A stretch of 64,000 nucleotides of DNA from Phlebopus portentosus. Taxonomy: Eukaryota > Basidiomycota > Agaricomycetes > Boletales > Boletinellaceae. A program made the translations under genes and the position numbers. Positions 34,001-44,080 of this stretch are shown one piece after another. Position 1 is the first letter of the stretch. Each line of letters opens with the position of its first letter. The stretch spans positions 496,001 through 560,000 of the forward strand of contig JAYXKI010000006.1 of the NCBI GenBank assembly GCA_037892935.1. The letters are read 5' to 3'. The notes beneath the pieces are model-generated. The model had not been told where the DNA came from, did not search any database, and saw only the letters and a list, made by a program, of their open reading frames with translations.

Positions 34001-34421
34001 TTGACAGGTATCAGCCGAACACGTAGGTAGGGAAATGACAAATGGTACACGAACGTAATCTTCCTGTCTTGGGTTAAGGTGATCAGAAGACGCTGCATAA
34101 GCCGGGGGATGACAATCATGGTAGAGTTGACGAGGTCTTCTTCTACGTCCTTGATCACAGCCGCATAAGCAATGATCCTCGATAGATAGATAACAAACCG
34201 AAGAGACGTAGACATACTACAAGATGAACATCATCTAAAGCAACGAGCTGGGCGAAAGTATATAGGAACTGGCTGACTGCGGCCCATTTCCACTGGCGCC
34301 TAAGCTCGCGGAGCTGTGGCGAGGCCGTAGACGCCGGTTGGGCGACGAGGAATGAACGTCGAGGGGGAGCGGGGGATGAGGAAGCAGACGCGGCTTGTCG
34401 AGACGCGTTGCGAGTTGCCAT
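31005..34421 (-). CDS. DDT/WHIM and PHD-finger chromatin protein
   Basis: Start at 34421, stop at 31005, several small introns. In order: a DDT-like helical block (RRQWKWAAVSQFLYTFAQLV, VEEDLVNSTMIVIPRLMQRL), a WHIM-like segment (LSMLEKLESIHTVIEWHFQS, RSDDETATW, IEPIGYDAKRNAYWFI, RLWIQRTPP), a long Lys/Arg/Ser-rich tail with acidic patches, a coiled coil (MEKETARMEAVHKAEEEEKM, near 32200), a PHD finger (DCEICGARGI, CGRCNKWQHIPCHD, FFCNRC; about 31770-31550), and a Ser/Pro/Tyr-rich C-terminus. This layout resembles fungal relatives of RSF1/CECR2-type ISWI partners, so a nuclear role in chromatin remodelling is inferred. It converges on APC10 with 171 bases between stops. Confidence 0.72.
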
Positions 34422-34775
34422 TCACGAGCGCGTTCTGACGCGTGCACGGGTCGGAGATCCACGCCTCACTAAACCATATATTATTTGGCTCTTCTGTGAG
34501 CAAAACACGCCCAAAGTGATAAAGCAGACAATGTGCGACGCACCGTGGCAGAGGCTACAATATTCTCTAGAGCAAAGTGTTGAATGAAAGAAATACAGGA
34601 AAGTGGAAAACAAAAGCTGGATTTGTGTGGCAAAAAGAAGAGTCGAGCAGACGGTACAGTGATTGACCTGAGGGACTTCAAAAGAAGTGAGTCGAGACAC
34701 AGCCAACGATTCGTCATGACCGTGGTAATTCTATCTGACTAATATACTTATGTAATTACGTGCAACAGCAACTAA
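34422..34775. other. Intergenic region upstream of the DDT/PHD gene
   Basis: 354 bases between the DDT/PHD gene start and the stop of the first PLP enzyme gene. No gene is supported. Presumed promoter of the former and 3' UTR of the latter. Confidence 0.45.
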
Positions 34776-36496
34776 TCAATCACTGATTTGATTTATAATT
34801 TCCACGACTTGTAACAACACCTCTCCTAACTTCTCAAAATCTGAAACCTACAAGAGCAAATCAGTCGTCTGAAAAACAATCATACCAGGCAATACACTCA
34901 CCTCATTGTAGATCTGTGCGCTGCATCTGATCCACCATTTGCCATTATGATGGTAAGGCCTGGCGCTCACGTTCTTCTCTTCCAGGTAATCTTTGATCTG
35001 CGATAGCACACCGTGCGTATCCTTCGCAGTCAGTGGCAGCTCGACATCAACCTATTGAAACAGGTCGGTCGACATTTTCCGCACTTCCATAATGGAATAT
35101 TACCATGTTTGCTGTGAACTCTCCATTTTCGTCCAATAAGCGTGTCCCTAAAATCCCCGCGAGACGTCTACCTCCAATAAGAGCCAGATTATGACAGTAC
35201 TCGTTAATTTTATATTCTCCACCGATTCGCTGCCGAAAATTTAAGGCTAAAATTGATCATGAAGTACGTGTAATCCAGCGGAAGTACCAAGGAATTTACT
35301 CACCAGCATGGACGCTCAGGAATGGCACGAGATCAATTGTTCCAGTCCCTGTCATATGCTTCAAGTCAATCGTCGTCTAGTAGCTTCGTTAAATCAACTT
35401 ACACAGGAACTGTTGGATAAAATTTGGTGGCTCTGGACTTTCCGGAGGATCGGCACGAGAAGCGTAGTTGCTGGAGGTAGGAAGAGACGACTTAATGAGA
35501 TGCTGATTCCTACTAAAGTATCAGAACACGCAAGTAGAAGTTGATGTTTATAGAGGCAGACTTCGAACCTTTTCGGGACGTAGAGCACTGCACAACCGCG
35601 CTTCGCATACAGCCATTTGTGGCAGTTCTAGATAAGAGTACATGAGGACCCGGCTTGAAGACAGCCAAATGATAGGTAGAATCACTTACTGAAATCCAGA
35701 AATCAGGATCCGCATCTTTCAGGTCGATGTCTACTTCTTGTCCAATAGAATGCGCTCCGTCAATAAGGCTCACGACACCCTCTTCCTTGCATATCTTCAC
35801 AAGTTCTTTCCAAGGGATCAATACTCCAGGAACAGAGGCTATGGAGTCAATGATAGCGACGACTTTACAGCCGCTCTTGCGTGACAAGCTTTTCAAATGC
35901 GTCCTGAATCCGTCTATAACGATCGAACGAGCGGTTGGAAAGACTAGTGGGAATCTAGACTGTATGATATGCGGATTGACGTCTGTGGTGTACTGAACCG
36001 TTCGAGAAATCGCGTCGTAAGTCACATCACCTGGAAGATATAGAGACCTCCAACCTAGTGAACAACGAGTAAGAGAAGCAGAAGCACCGACTTTTGACTA
36101 TGATATCTCCTTCATTCCAATCGAGGTTACGCAGGACCGTATTGATTCCATGAGTGGCATTTGGAACGATTACACATTCGTCAGTGTCTGCTCCCACTAG
36201 TGCCGCAATCCGCGCGCGGACATCACGTAGTATTGGGATGTATGTGGAACGCATGAATCGGTCGGGGTTAGCCTCGATCTCGCGCGTCATCTTCTCGCAT
36301 GTAGCGAGGACTGGCAACGGAAGCGAGCCATAGGAACCTACAATAAAACAACGTGAGCCTCAACTGACGCGCATAGATGCATATATCTTAAACCATTATT
36401 AAGATTTATGTACGATGGCTCAAAGGTAAAATGCTTGAGCATAGGGTGTCCAAATGTTGGACGCTCCTCGGCATTCTTGACCTCATCGCTGACCAT
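34776..36496 (-). CDS. Class V aminotransferase-like PLP enzyme, tandem copy 1
   Basis: Starts at ATG 36496, stops at TGA 34776-34778, with at least six short introns. Landmarks: FGHPMLKHFTFE, INLNNGSYGSLPLPVL, ANPDRFMRSTYIPILRDVRA, VIVPNATHGINTVLRNLDW, DSIASVPGVLIPWKELVKIC, IDGAHSIGQEVD, DPDFWIS, and NCHKWLYAKRGCAVLYVP, where the Lys of HKW is the expected PLP Schiff-base residue. C-terminal FTANMVDVELPL and KWWIRCSAQIYNE. The family contains isopenicillin-N-epimerase-like, cysteine desulfurase-like and ergothioneine sulfoxide-lyase enzymes. The substrate cannot be fixed from sequence. Paired with copy 2, about 1.1 kb upstream. Confidence 0.82.
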
Positions 36497-37595
36497 GATA
36501 CTTTTAGAGACCTGCAAAATGTATCCTGAAGAGAAGGATGACTCGAAAGAACGATTCGAAAGAATGACTCGAGCTTCAGGCGGAGTTTATCAGTTTCGGG
36601 GCCGGATTAGCTGATTATGAGTGATCGACGCGTCGGATTTTTGAAGTAACCTTTCCACACTAGGGTTCGCAGGGAACCCAAATATGCCGGTGGAAACTAG
36701 TTGTCAACAGGGTGCTTGAATGCGAGGTCGAGTGGAAACGTTTTCAACAGTGTGGAAACTGCGGAAACTGCGTGTAAAATGAACTATATAAGTCGCCTAA
36801 ATACAGTAATTTCTATATTTGTAAGCTTCTTTCCACTTTGTACGCACTGTGTTGCTACCATGCATGGAGTCGAAAAAAGTAGATAGCCATCCTACCCGTG
36901 TACAATCAGTACTAGTACTAGTGCAGTGATCAAGCTGCTTGGTCGAAGAAAATTGAATAGATCGCATGTTATCATCACATTCTCTCCTCAGACTGGAGTT
37001 CTCATGCCCAAATCTATGTCGGGTGCCTTCATTTCAACTTGTTGACTGCTTTCTTGCCTTTACTTTCTTTTTCCCCTTCATGTCATCTGGGTTTATTCTT
37101 TGTCTAGACATTTCTTGTACATAAATGCTGTATACTGAGTCAGTTCTAGCCCCGACTAAATCTGAGTTTCCACAGTTTCCACAGTACCATTTTCGGTCAT
37201 CTGAGTTGTCAACTGAAATTGATAACTCAGAGTTTCCCCGCGAACACGTCCCACTTGATCCTCGAGAGCAGGACTGAGGATGCTCGGCAGACGACATAGT
37301 CCTCCAAAGAAGTACGATGCTCACCAGAATGAAACTTTTCCTTACAGAGGGCAAGCTACAGTGAGAAATCCTCATATCGCTAATTCAATGGTAAAGCAGT
37401 TGCCTGTCAAAGGGTGCTGGAGCTTCTTCGAAGTAGCGTCGGACAGTCAAGTGCATTTGACGGGGAGAAACATCAGCGATCAATATGGGCAGGTAAGCGT
37501 TTGGACAGTTTGACATAATATCATTGAGCACTTTATTGGACTTGTTCCACTATAGATGATATTACCACTGCTACAAGAGGGACATGGCTGTGGGT
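36497..37595. other. 1.1-kb spacer between the tandem PLP enzyme genes, with GTTTCCAC-type repeats
   Basis: No convincing gene. It holds a promoter motif also found upstream of copy 2 (GAGTGATCGACG with CGCGTCGGATTTT nearby; 36620-36645 and 39469-39510). Between 36661 and about 37250 are several GTGGAAAC/GTTTCCAC motifs like those in the hAT ends. The stretch starts TAGGGTTCGCAGGGAAC and ends with the imperfect inverse GTTTCCCCGCGAAC. This may be a decayed short hAT relative. I could not find an 8-bp target duplication. Confidence 0.45.
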
Positions 37596-39322
37596 CTAGT
37601 CGTCGATAGTCTTGCAGACTTCTGCGAGTTCCTTTCCCAGCTTCTCAAAGTCTGACATCTGGACGAGAGGGATTAGTACGCCGATTTGAACATGCCGAGA
37701 AATATACTCACCTCATTATAAATCTGAGTGCTGCACCTAACCCACCATTTACCGTTGTGATAATAAGGCTTGCCATTCACGTTCTTCTCCTCCAAGTGTG
37801 CATTTATCCGGGACAATACGTCGAGTGTACCTTCTGCGGTCAGCGGGAGCCCAACATTAACCTGCCGGCCAGGCAAAATCAGATATAGCATAGGTATATG
37901 CTGGGAAACGACGGTACCATGTTTGCTGTGAACTCTCCGTTCTCATCCAATAAGCGTGTCCCAAGAATCTCCGCGAGCCGTTTACCTCCAGCAAGAGCCA
38001 GGTTGCGGCAGTACTCGTTAATTCTGTGCTCTCCGCCGATCCACTGCCGGAAATCTAACGCTAGTAATAATCTCATCAAATGAAAGTGCGATCCACTAGA
38101 ACTGTCCAGGAAATCACACACCGGCATGAACACTCAGAAAAGGCACGGGATCAATGGTTCCCGTCCCTCATATGTACTTCAAGCCCAAAATCTCTCACTG
38201 ATTCACAGAATTGGGCTTACATAGAAACTGTTCAACGAAGTTTGGTGGCTCTGGACCGCCTGGAGGATCCGAAGGCGAGACATAGTTCCGAGCAGTGGGA
38301 ATAGAGGACCTAATGATGTGCTGGTTCCTAAGAAATAACATTAGTGGTAGAGATCAAGTAACTACATAGACAGGCTTCGGACCTCTTGGGAACATATAGC
38401 ACCGCACAACCACGCTTTGCATAAAGCCACTTGTGGCAGTTCTAAGCGGAGACATATAAGAACCTGAAAGTGAAACGCATTCTATTTTTCAACTCACTGA
38501 TATCCAGAAGTCAGGGTCAGTCTCTTTCAGGTTGATATCTAATTCCTGTCCAATAGAATGAGCAGCATCGATGACGCTCATGACATTCTCTTCTTTGCAT
38601 ATCTTCACAAGCTCTTTCCATGGCATCAATGCTCCAGGGATGGAGGCTATGGAGTCAATTACAGCAATGATTTTACAACCACTCTTGCGTGGTAAGCCTT
38701 TCAGATGCGCCCGAAATGCATCTGTGATGATTGCCGGTGTAGTTGGAAACGCTAGTGCAAATATGGACTGTGTGATTTGTGGATTGACGTCTTTGAGGTA
38801 CTGAACCGTTCGAGAGACCGCATTGTAGGTCACATCATCTGTGTGTTTGTAATTGTACGAGGAAAGGAAAGAAATGAAGAAATGAAGAACTAACTTATGA
38901 CTACGATATCGCCTTCGTTCAAGGCAAAGTTGCGCAGGACCGTATTCACTCCATGGGTAGCATTTGGTACGATTACACATTCATCAGTGTCTGCCCCCAC
39001 TAGCGCCGCAATCCGCGCGTGGACATCACGTAGTATTGGGATGTATGTGGAACGCATGAATCGGTCGGGGTTAGCCTCGATCTCGCGCGTCATCTTCTCG
39101 CATGCAGTGAGGACTGGCAACGGAAGCGAGCCATAGGAACCTTGTATAAGCGCTATGTGAGTCTCTGAGAGCCCGCAATCAAGCATAGGGATAACCATTG
39201 TTGAGATTAATGTACGACGACTCGAAACCAAATTGCTGGAGCATAGCATGCCCAAAGGCCGGTGGCTCCCCTAGCATCTTCACTTCGTCGGAAACTATCT
39301 TATTGCTAGAAGTATTGCCCAT
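37596..39322 (-). CDS. Class V aminotransferase-like PLP enzyme, tandem copy 2
   Basis: Starts at ATG 39322, stops at TAG 37596-37598, with the same exon layout as copy 1. Landmarks: FGHAMLQQFGFESSYINLN, the shared PNATHGVNTVLRNFAL, DSIASIPGALMPWKELVKIC, IDAAHSIGQELDINL, NCHKW with the PLP Lys (near 38425), FTANMV, and KWWVRCSTQIYNE. Highly similar to copy 1 and clearly from a tandem duplication that included the promoter, with many substitutions since. It is not a pseudogene as far as can be seen, since all exons stay open. Confidence 0.82.
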
Positions 39323-39575
39323 CGATTAAGCTGGATGAGATGACGAGTCGAGTGAAGCGACCCAATAACCCTCAGAACCGTTCATCGACTCATTCAGATC
39401 AGAATAAACGCAATAGTTCTTTTCGCAGGAGATTGTGAGAAAGTATCAATCCTCGGGCCGACGCTCTTGAGTGATCGACGTTGCCAAATTTGACGCGTCG
39501 GATTTTCCTACGTGGCACTAAGAAAGACAAGACTGGACGTGTACTAGCTATTGGACCTCAACTCTACTCACCGTC

Positions 39576-40676
39576 ATGCGCTTCTTTACACCCTGGTCTG
39601 CGCTGCTCTTCCTGGTAGTCTCGATCGTTTCCCAGTCTGATCAGCCAGCATCAACAGAGCCGGAAATCTCTGTGATAGCCTCGTTCCCAGAAAACAATCC
39701 GTTCGGTCGTCAGTTTCATCCTTCACGTCCTCAGCTGAATGCCGTTAAACTCACATATTTCCTAAAGAAATTGTCAATGGGGAACGCAACCGAATTAATC
39801 TCCTGATAGAAAATCAGTCTGAGCAAAACGTTACACTGATTTCCGTAGCGGGTTCATTCCATGACCCTCAGACAGATTCACTCATTAAGAATGTATGATT
39901 CAGTCTATTGGTCTACTTTCCTTGCTTTACTAATGCATATACCAGGCTTCAACTCTCCCGTATGGTCTGCGTCTAGTCTCCGGAGCAAAGGTGCAACTAC
40001 CGTATCAATTCCATAGCGAGTACGTATTGTCCTTGCTTCTTTTGACGTGTCTAATTCCATGCCATTGCTAGGTTTAAGGTTCGCCAGCTTCCTTAAGATC
40101 GATAGTATAATGCCCCTCAGACTGTTGAACTACCACGTAGCCGGGAGATATACGTCTCAAAATTTGGTTGACGCATGCGGTTGATGTGAGGGTTCTGCCT
40201 TTTATTCTCTGTTTTGATTCTCATTTCTATCCAGGATAATATCTACCGTGTAACCGCATACGATTCCGTCGTGACTGTGGTCGAGCCTGATTTCTCTTTC
40301 TTTGACTATCAAGTGTAAGTACTTCGCATCTGTATTCAGACGAAGAAATCTCATACGAATCTGTCCCAGTATCACGACGTACTTGTTGACAGCAGCCTTC
40401 CTCGGAGGTCTTGGATATCTGGCCTACACTACTTTCGTTCCCAAACCGAGGAAGTCACGAAAGACTGCGGTGTCAACAGTCAGCAAGGCCGGTATCAGTT
40501 CGCCTGTTGGATCGGTCACAGCCTCCGGCGCAGGTTATGAAGAGGAATGGATTCCCGAACACCATCTTAAAATGAGAGGCGGTAAGAAAAAGGCTGGCGC
40601 TGCGAGCAGCGGAGATGAATTAAGTGGTGGAGAAACAAGTGGAACAGAGGGTCGGAAGCGAAAAGGTCGCAAATAA
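39576..40676 (+). CDS. IRC22: Irc22/TRAP-alpha (SSR1)-like ER membrane protein
   Basis: A signal peptide (MRFFTPWSALLFLVVSIVSQ), a lumenal domain with IVNGERNRINLLIENQSEQN, LISVAGSFHDPQTDSLIKN and VTAYDSVVTVVEPDFSFFD, one membrane span (YLLTAAFLGGLGYLAYTTF), and a Lys/Arg-rich cytosolic tail. This matches the TRAP-alpha family, which sits beside the Sec61 translocon. Fungal members are called Irc22. One region is odd: after YQFHSE the frame (EFKVRQLP) hits a stop near 40098. An intron ending at the AG at about 40111 would keep the frame open into LRLLNYHVAG, but drops residues the family normally has. A splice oddity or a small lesion is possible. Confidence 0.75.
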
Positions 40677-40940
40677 GTAAAGGATACGATGCCTTTGAGC
40701 CAGATATCTGCGCTACGCCCTGAAAAAAGCGACATGGAGTTGGGTCAGTCGCATGTTAGTTTACTTGCTTAGGATCCCATGTAATTTCTGGCACGATATA
40801 ACCTATGTGCCGATACGAATGCTGTGTCCCATTTCATGGAATTGAATAGCTATGGCATTGCATGATAAGAATGATGTCTAAGAACTCAGACGTCCACTTG
40901 TTTGTACCCCTTCACCTGCACAGATGCAGCTATAAACACG

Positions 40941-41229
40941 TCAAAGTTGTGATAGTTCAGGAAGCGAGCGTACTCTATTCTCCCTTAGCATTTGGAGATA
41001 CTTTTCTGCGAGGGATTTGCAGTTCTCGTAGTGGTTTACGCCCTCTGTTCGCTGGCATTTCGTCAATTCATCGCGTACTATTTTCACTTCCATGGCGCGG
41101 ACCCATGATTCTCGAATATGCTCATCGCGAGCGTGCAGTCTGTCTGGATAAAGGAACTCGGCATTCAAGGAAATACAAAGATAGGTTAAATGGTATACCT
41201 TGCAGCTGAGCGACGGTCTCCGAATCCAT
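40941..41229 (-). CDS. Complex I subunit, NDUFB10-like (fungal 12-kDa type), about 77 aa
   Basis: Exons 41229-41199 and 41143-40941 fit in phase. RESWVRAMEVKIVRDEL is followed by TKCQRTEGVNHYENCKSLAE, matching the conserved core of NDUFB10 and the fungal 12-kDa subunit, with the paired Cys likely forming a disulfide in the intermembrane space. It is shorter than the animal protein, as usual in fungi. The start is the ATG opening MDSETVAQLQ. It diverges from the biotin gene. Confidence 0.8.
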
Positions 41230-41379
41230 GATGGTAAGAAAAGCTGACTGAAGTCACGGTTGTGTTGAGAACCGAAATCCAGTCCAGAAAAGGAAATGAT
41301 TACGTACGCATCTACAGTCAACCTGAACGCGTATAAGTATCAGAAACTCTTACTTTCTTTTCTTTAGGCCAGATGCATA
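41230..41379. promoter_or_regulatory. Short divergent promoter, NDUFB10-like gene / biotin fusion gene
   Basis: Only 150 bases separate the two start codons (41229 minus, 41380 plus). No named binding site is recognised. Confidence 0.45.
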
Positions 41380-43969
41380 ATGCATCTGTCCAAAAATATC
41401 CGAATTCATCAGATTTTTGGGGCAAACACGGATGTCGGGAAAACCGTACTTGTCACTGCTCTCGTACTAGCTTCAGCTAGTAGAAGTCGACACGTTCGAT
41501 ACTTGAAGCCGGTCAGTACGGGTCCCATTCGGGATGCGGACGATGAGTGAGTGTTTGAAGAATGCTGGGTGTATTTCAACCTGATCAATGGACTCGTAGA
41601 TTCGTGAAGCGTTTCGGCAAACGCTTTCATAGTAGAATTCAACAGAAGTGTCTCTTTCGGTTCAAGGAACCCGTCAGTCCACATCTAGCTCTTCGACTTG
41701 AACCCGAACAAAGTGCACAGAAGGTCGTCGAATGAACTCTATGGCATCTTAAGTTTGACTAAGTGACGACGATTTCGTCAGCCTACAGATGAAATCGTCA
41801 ACAAGTTTGTTTCAGCGTACATCAATGACTGCGCACGGCGAACCGCCGACAAAACTGATGTGTACATTGAAACGGCGGGTGGTACGTTTTCCAGCTCTTC
41901 GTCGACTATCGATCGGAAAAATGATTTGTCCTCAAAGGCGTCCACAGCCCTTCAATAAGCGGTACGAGCCAAGTTGATAGCTATCGACCTCTGCGGTTTC
42001 CAGCTATTCTTGTCGGCGACTCTAAACTTGGGGGTATCTCTTCAACTATATCAGCATACGAGTCTTTGCTTCTACGAGGATACTCGGTGGATGCGATCAT
42101 GACTTTCCAGGATGATTATTATCGAAATTGGGAATACTTATCCGAGTACTTCGCCGAACGAGACGTACACGTCGCGTCCCTTCCTTTGCCGCCACCAAAA
42201 CTCGATAACGCGCACTTGAATTTCACGACGACAGGCTCATACTACTCTAGATTGTTGCACGATGAGCGATTGACGAACTTGAATGATCATTTAGACAAAC
42301 GACACGCGGGAAGGATTCATGAATTACAATCGATGCCCGATCGCTCAAGGAATTGTATTTGGTGGCCGTTCGTCCAGCATGGCTTTGTAAAAGACCCAGA
42401 GGATGTGACGGTGATTGATAGTGCTCACGGAGATTTCTTTAGTGTATATACTGGACATTCGAGCAAAACTTCCAGTCTTCTCTCCCCTTCCTTTGACGGG
42501 TCCGCATCCTGGTGGACGCAAGCTTTCGGCCACGCCCACTCCTCTCTGGCCATAGCAGCTGCACGCGCAGCAGGTCGGTACGGCCATGTCATGTTTCCAC
42601 AAGCTACCCATCTACCTGCTCTCAAGCTCGCAGAAAAGCTTGTCTCGCCTAACGGACCAGGGTCAGGTTGGGCCTCACGTGTATTTTTCTCAGACGATGG
42701 TTCCACAGCAATGGAAGTTGCGTTGAAAATGGCTTTACGTGCTTACTGTACGCGTTATGGTGCCGATCTTAAACAAGCTGATAAGCAGCAGCTCGGCGTC
42801 TTGGGACTAAAAGGAAGCTACCACGGTGATACGATCGGCGCTATGGATGCGTGCTATGCTGGTGACGGCGTTTATACCTGCGAATGGCATTCTGCTAAAG
42901 GGTTTTGGCTTGATCCGCCTACAGTTTCGATGCGGGATGGGAAGGCGATTATTACTCTACCCGATTCTTTCGGAATCAGAGAGCCTCTGTGGCAAAAACA
43001 CATCGTCGTTGATTCATTACCCTGGGTTTACGATATCCCTGACCGACTGGATACAGAACTCGCTGAATCGTATCGAAGAAGTATCAACCAGATCATGCGT
43101 AAACTCGATGCGCAACAACCTCCAATACGACTCGCCGCTCTGGTCCTAGAACCTCTCGTTATGGGCGCGGGTGGAATGATCTTTGTGGATCCATTATTCC
43201 AACGAATCCTCATTGATGTTGTGAGAGGCGCCGAGCCTAGACGAGGGGACGATGCTTGGCGCGGCTTACCCGTCATTTTCGACGAGGTGTTCGTTGGCCT
43301 CTACCGCCTAGGCTTGCAAAGTTGCATCCCAACCCTTGGCATAAAACCAGATATAGCTGTGTATGCGAAGACCCTCACAGGCGGCGTAGTCCCTCTCGCG
43401 GTTACATTAGCCTCATCTTCAATATTCGAAGCGTTCCTCAGTGAATCAAAAGCCGATGCTTTACTCCACGGGCATAGCTATACCGCTCACGCCGTCGGTT
43501 GCGAGGTCGCGAATGAGTCCCTCGCCATGATGGATAAACTTGCAGTATCTGATACTTGGACTGGGATGCGGCGTAGCTGGCAAGGACAGTCTGCATCAGC
43601 ACCGCCCTCTCCAATGTGGAGTATGTGGAATCCAGAATTTTTGACAGAGGTGTCTCGTCTACAGACAGTGAATTCGGCCATGTCTATGGGTACAGTCTTA
43701 GCTATCAAACTACGAGGTAGCGGAGAAGGTAAGGTTTCTTCAGGCGTCTTTTGGGAGAGATGTCATGTTTATTGTCCTTTGTAGGATATCGATCCCAACT
43801 AGCGCAAGATCATTTGCAGTCCATAAAGGTGCCTCCGGATGATGAGTCTTTCGGTATCCACTTCAGGACGCTCGGAGATGTAGCATACTTCATGACTAGC
43901 TTGAACACATCGAGGGACACTATCAAAGAGCTCGAAACAAGAATTCTCAGCGCTCTCAGCGCATCCTGA
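41380..43969 (+). CDS. Bifunctional dethiobiotin synthetase / DAPA aminotransferase (BioD-BioA fusion)
   Basis: Carries out two successive biotin steps: SAM-dependent amination of KAPA to DAPA (BioA), then ATP-dependent ureido ring closure (BioD). The N-terminal BioD part begins with the P-loop IFGANTDVGKT and continues with YLKPVSTGP, EPVSPHLALR, YIETAGG, VHSPSISG and AILVGDSKLGGI over several small exons (to about 42070). The BioA part includes IWWPFVQHG, HGDFFSVYTG, ASWWTQAFGHAH, VFFSDDGSTAMEVALKMA, GSYHGDTIGAMDA, VIFDEVFVGLYR, YAKTLTGGVVPLAVTLAS (PLP Lys in AKTLTGG) and LLHGHSYTAHAVGC. The last intron starts near 43731. Same fused order as plant and fungal enzymes, usually mitochondrial there. 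No clear targeting peptide is visible. Confidence 0.92.
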
Positions 43970-44080
43970 GTACAAATGGTTAATGAACAGAATACTTTAA
44001 TCAGAGTACATGACTTGCATTTATGAAGTACTTGGTTCATCAAACAATACAAAGTGTAATCTGTCTACCATCGAGTCCGA

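Noticed and set aside
36661..37249. A complete short hAT element with target duplication
   Set aside because: Terminal similarity is imperfect and no 8-bp duplication matches at the proposed ends, so it is listed only as a possibility.
37034..37375. 113-aa minus-strand frame between the PLP gene copies
   Set aside because: Its sequence includes the GTTTCCAC repeats and has no family similarity; probably part of a decayed repeat.
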